Position numbers and translations under genes: made by a program. The notes below the pieces were generated by a model. It was given only the letters and a program-made list of their open reading frames with translations. It had not been told where the DNA came from and did not search any database. From positions 1 through 64,000 of the forward strand of contig JAUIRK010000337.1 in NCBI GenBank assembly GCA_030549495.1: a DNA stretch of 64,000 bases, read 5' to 3'. This document shows positions 60,815 to 64,000 of this stretch, piece after piece (position 1 is the first letter of the stretch; the number at the start of each line of letters is the position of its first letter). Source of the DNA: Nectonema munidae. Lineage: Eukaryota; Nematomorpha; Nectonematoida; Nectonematidae.

Positions 60815-62955
60815 ACCATATTAGTGCCCTTCATTAAAAAATTAATTGTACAAAATTGGCTGAATTATATCTCTTTTATATTTTGTGTCTTTTCCTAAGA
60901 TTGTTAGTTGCATCTTTTGGTACCATTTCCAAAATAGTTCAATGATCCTCTCATGTCAAAAACAGTCAATCAAAATTAAAATTAACATTTTTCAACAAAA
61001 TTTTCACATTATCTTTAGTTAACCTTATAAAGTAGGGTCTATATTAGATATTCCCTTAAAAATTTATAATTATATACAGTTTTGAACGCATAACACTTTT
61101 ATTTTTTTAATAATCATGGCAACTTTTTAGAAAATCTCAATCAAAATTTTGATTAATGAGAAATATATCTAATAAAATATTCCTTCAAAATTTCCATAAA
61201 ATGTAAGTTTTTATACTAAATCGCCAGCGCTTATTTCATTTCTTTCCTCAATTTTTGCGCTTACCTATATGTGCTAATCAAACTTGCGGTTCACTTCTAA
61301 AAATTGTCTCCAAAAACATTCATTCAAATTTTTCATCAAATATACCATTTTTAGTTCTAAAGTGTCTTTTTCAAATTCAAAAGTGTCTTTTTTAAATTCG
61401 AAAGTGTTTTTTTTTAATTAGAAAGTGTCTTTTTTAAATTCTAAAGTGCCTTTTTTGATTTTACTTTTCTGAATAAGCTTTGAAGTCTTGTTTCTTAATA
61501 AATGCGCGTAATATTATGTGCGATTGTCAGGTTCTGTTACACGTGTTGAAACTTGAAAGATACACTGATAATTTTCTAATTCTCCGCCTCTATTTTAATT
61601 CTCTGTTTTAATTCGATGCAACTAGCAGTTCATTTATAGACAAGTTTTTAACTCTTCAATTTTTGCCTTCTGCATACATTGTTTTTATATTATAGTAACA
61701 TAGAATTACATTTTTTTTAGTTTGTTTCGAAAGTTTCAACTAAGCAAAAAGTGAATTTTAAAACTTAGTTTCGAAAATCGTTTTACATCCATTTTAATAT
61801 CCATTATATAATTAAAAAAAGTCTTCACACAAACTTCTTTATTATCATTCAAGTAATTTAAAGCAAAAACAATATATCAAATTTTATGAAGAAATAGAAA
61901 CTCCCATTTGCCCTTTTTGTATGTTACGTAGTGCATGTGCAATGTATCTTTTGCATTCCTTGCTGTTTTTTTGCTTTTTCGAAACTAAGTTTTAAAATTC
62001 ACTTTTTGCTTAGTTGAAACTTTCGATACGAACTAAAAAAATTTTTAATTCTATGCTACTATAATATAAAAACAATCTATACAGAAGGCAAAAATTGAAG
62101 AGTTAAAAACTTGTCTATAAATGAACTGCTAGTTGCATCGAATTAAAACAGAGGCGGAGAATTAGAAAATTATCAGTGTATCTTTCAAGTTTCAACAAGT
62201 GTAACAGAACCTGACAATCGCACATAATATTACGCGCATTTATTAAGAAACAAGACTTGAAAGCTTGTTCAGAAAAGTAAAATCAAAAAAGACACTTTAG
62301 AATTTAAAAAAGACACTTTAGAATTTAAAAAAGACACTTTCGAATTTAAAAAAAACACTTTCGAATTTAAAAAAGACACTTTAGAATTTGAAAAAGACAC
62401 TTTAGAATTTGAAAAAGACACTTTAGAATTTGAAAAAGACAGTTTAGAATTTAAAAAGACACTTTAGAATTTAAAAAAGACCGTTTAGAACTAAAAATGG
62501 TATATATGTTTTTATACAAAATCCACCATATTGATTTCATTTTTGGATCAGATTTTGGATTTAAGTTTGAAAATATTTGACAGTGTTAATAAAACTTGCG
62601 GTTTACGCCTTAAAACTATCTCCTCAAATATTATCTCTACTTTTACATGAAATATACGTTTTATACTAAATGAACCTTGCTAGTTTCATTCCTCAACTCA
62701 GTTTTCGCTTTTATGGTTTGAAAATACTTTCAAGTGTCAATCAAATATGCGGTTTACGTCTGAAAACCATCTCCAAAAATATTATCTCAAATTTTATATG
62801 AAATACATGTTTTTATACCAAATCATCGTTGTTAGTTTTATTTCTGGACTCAGTTTTTGCATTTAATTAAGATTTGAAGATAACTATAAGTCTAAAAGTT
62901 ATCTCCAAGAATATTGATTCAAATTTTACACGTAATATATGTTTTTATAAATCGA
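60815..62955. repeat. Satellite-bearing dispersed repeat, copy 3, split by a foldback element
   Basis: The head starts 'ccatattagtgcccttcatt' (60816), close to the complement of the family's right end (CCCTATTAGTGCTGGGC), which supports terminal inverted repeats. Head and first units run to 61344, units resume at 62501 and fade at about 62955. There is no second tandem block. It is more diverged than copies 1 and 2. Confidence 0.75.
61345..62500. mobile_element. Foldback element with subterminal tandem repeats
   Basis: The left arm (61345 to about 61778) and right arm (about 61978-62500) are inverted copies around a middle of about 200 bp. Both ends read CCATTTTTAGTTCTAAA. Next to each end lies an array of about 18-bp units such as 'aaaaagacactttagaattt': about five on the left and about ten on the right. 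TATA flanks both sides (61341-61344 and 62501-62504) and may be the target duplication. No coding sequence. A truncated relative lies at 9756-9936. Confidence 0.88.
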
Positions 62956-63560
62956 TCATGTTTGTTGAAAGCTTTTGTTGAAAGTTGAGTTTCTTCTAGA
63001 TGAACGTTGCTTACATTTATTCTTTATTTTTGAAAAACAATTTTCCACAGGATTCAACATATATGAATATGGTGAGAGAAATAGAAGTTTTTTACAAAAA
63101 TTGTTATTATTAAAAATTTTTTTTCGGAGTTTAGTGGATAGCAGCATTATCCATAATAACCCAAAAAATTTGATCACTTTCAGGTAAGAAGTTCTTTCAA
63201 AAAAATCAGAAACTTTTCAGCGTTCACAGAAGAATTATAGGTTTTATAATGTAAAATTATCGTACAATTAATTCTCAAAAGGAGCCTGCTAATTTTGGAT
63301 CTTTCTACTGAGTAAAATAGTTATAGCTCTTTTACCTTTTTTAATATTGCAGAGAAGATGTCGTTAGATAAGAATTAAAAGCAGACTTATCTAAAAATAT
63401 GCACAGGTTGTGGTCTTATGAGTCATTTCTTGTCATAAATAAAGCGTATTCGTGTCTTAAATTTTTAACAGCTTCAATTTCCCTCAAAGACTTCTATAAA
63501 GTAATTTTAGTTTTATTCGCAAGTTGATTATTATTAAAATAAGTTAAACTTATGCCAAAG
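62956..63560 (-). pseudogene. Tc1-like DD34E transposase remnant
   Basis: Minus strand. REIEAVKNLRHEYALFMTRN and CIFLDKSAFNSYLTT (first aspartate at about 63389), then VIMDNAAIH (second aspartate at about 63150), and LSPYSYMLNPVENCFSKIKN (glutamate at about 63046). The second aspartate and the glutamate are separated by about 34 residues, the Tc1 spacing. At least two stops and one frame change break it. The YSYMLNP word links it to the fragment at 9946-10161. The DNA-binding N-terminus is not seen. Confidence 0.75.
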
Positions 63561-64000
63561 TCATATTTGGTTTTTAGTTTTCATTTATCAAATAAACTTT
63601 TTTTTATAGCCTCAATGTTTTTTTGACAATCCCAAAAATAAAATGTCGGATGCGTCTTTAATATTCAAACCATCTTCCAACACTAAGTGAAATATTTTCA
63701 CTCATTATCAATGAACAAAATGATTAAATAAGAGATATATTTTATGTGAAGTTAAAGCAAAAGCACAAAGGAAAAATTAAGATTAAGACACTAGGTGCCC
63801 TTTATCTATTTGATGCCGATACGAATACATTGCTATTTTCACTTTTTACATTTTTGGTCAAATGTGTGCTTGTTTTAAAACGTTGAGTTGTGTTCGTGAA
63901 AAACGATTAAATTATTTTTTTTACTTTTGCTGAATTATAACTAAAATCTTTATATAAACTTAAATTGTTTTTATTTGTACCTTCAGAATGAATTGGAATA
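63561..64000. other. Gap at window end, no gene seen
   Basis: AT-rich DNA up to the right edge. I see no feature. Confidence 0.45.

Overview
This is an AT-rich animal (metazoan) genomic window dominated by transposable elements. Evidence for an animal: a secreted fibrinogen-related protein gene with introns, tRNA-derived SINEs, and hAT, piggyBac, pogo/Tigger, Tc1, FLYWCH-MULE and LINE remnants. An arthropod (for example a parasitic copepod) would fit, but that is an inference. No bacterial gene organisation, rRNA, tRNA gene or CRISPR array was seen.

The backbone is a large head-to-head inverted duplication. Arm A (about 16178-26881) and arm B (about 36245-53133) are near-identical in opposite orientation, around a spacer of about 9.4 kb. 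Each arm carries one copy of a fibrinogen-related gene whose 5' ends face each other. The arm B copy is open through its 1.36-kb last exon. The arm A copy has an in-frame stop in that exon. Arm B has since gained two large insertions: a 4.15-kb satellite-bearing repeat in intron 1 (with a local deletion of about 130 bp of host DNA) and a 2.4-kb BED-type hAT element.

Layout. 1-4365: a long dispersed repeat made of two tandem arrays of about 150-bp units, ending in a piggyBac-like GGG-TTAA terminus. 4370-5160: unique DNA plus a foldback MITE. 5162-9024: a terminal-inverted-repeat element (TAA target duplication) that carries an apparently whole piggyBac transposon. 9756-10545: foldback and Tc1 fragments and CA repeats. 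10611-11609: an intronless protein-kinase-like gene. 13040-15939: minisatellites and a Tigger pseudogene with nested MITEs. 16178-26881: arm A. 27299-36070: spacer with a hAT element flanked by a perfect 8-bp duplication, SINE, hAT and piggyBac fragments, and a small multi-exon gene next to a terminal inverted repeat. 36245-53133: arm B. 54070-55260: LINE 3' remnant. 55600-56800: homopolymer-rich block that looks like poor assembly. 57460-58650: an unrecognised decayed coding region. 59821-60450: FLYWCH-MULE remnant. 60815-62955: a third copy of the satellite-bearing repeat, split by a 1.16-kb foldback element. 62956-63560: Tc1-like DD34E remnant.

The most notable items are the duplicated fibrinogen-related gene with unequal fates, the satellite-bearing TTAA repeat family (four copies), and the piggyBac element, whose end architecture and catalytic spacing match the moth piggyBac almost exactly.
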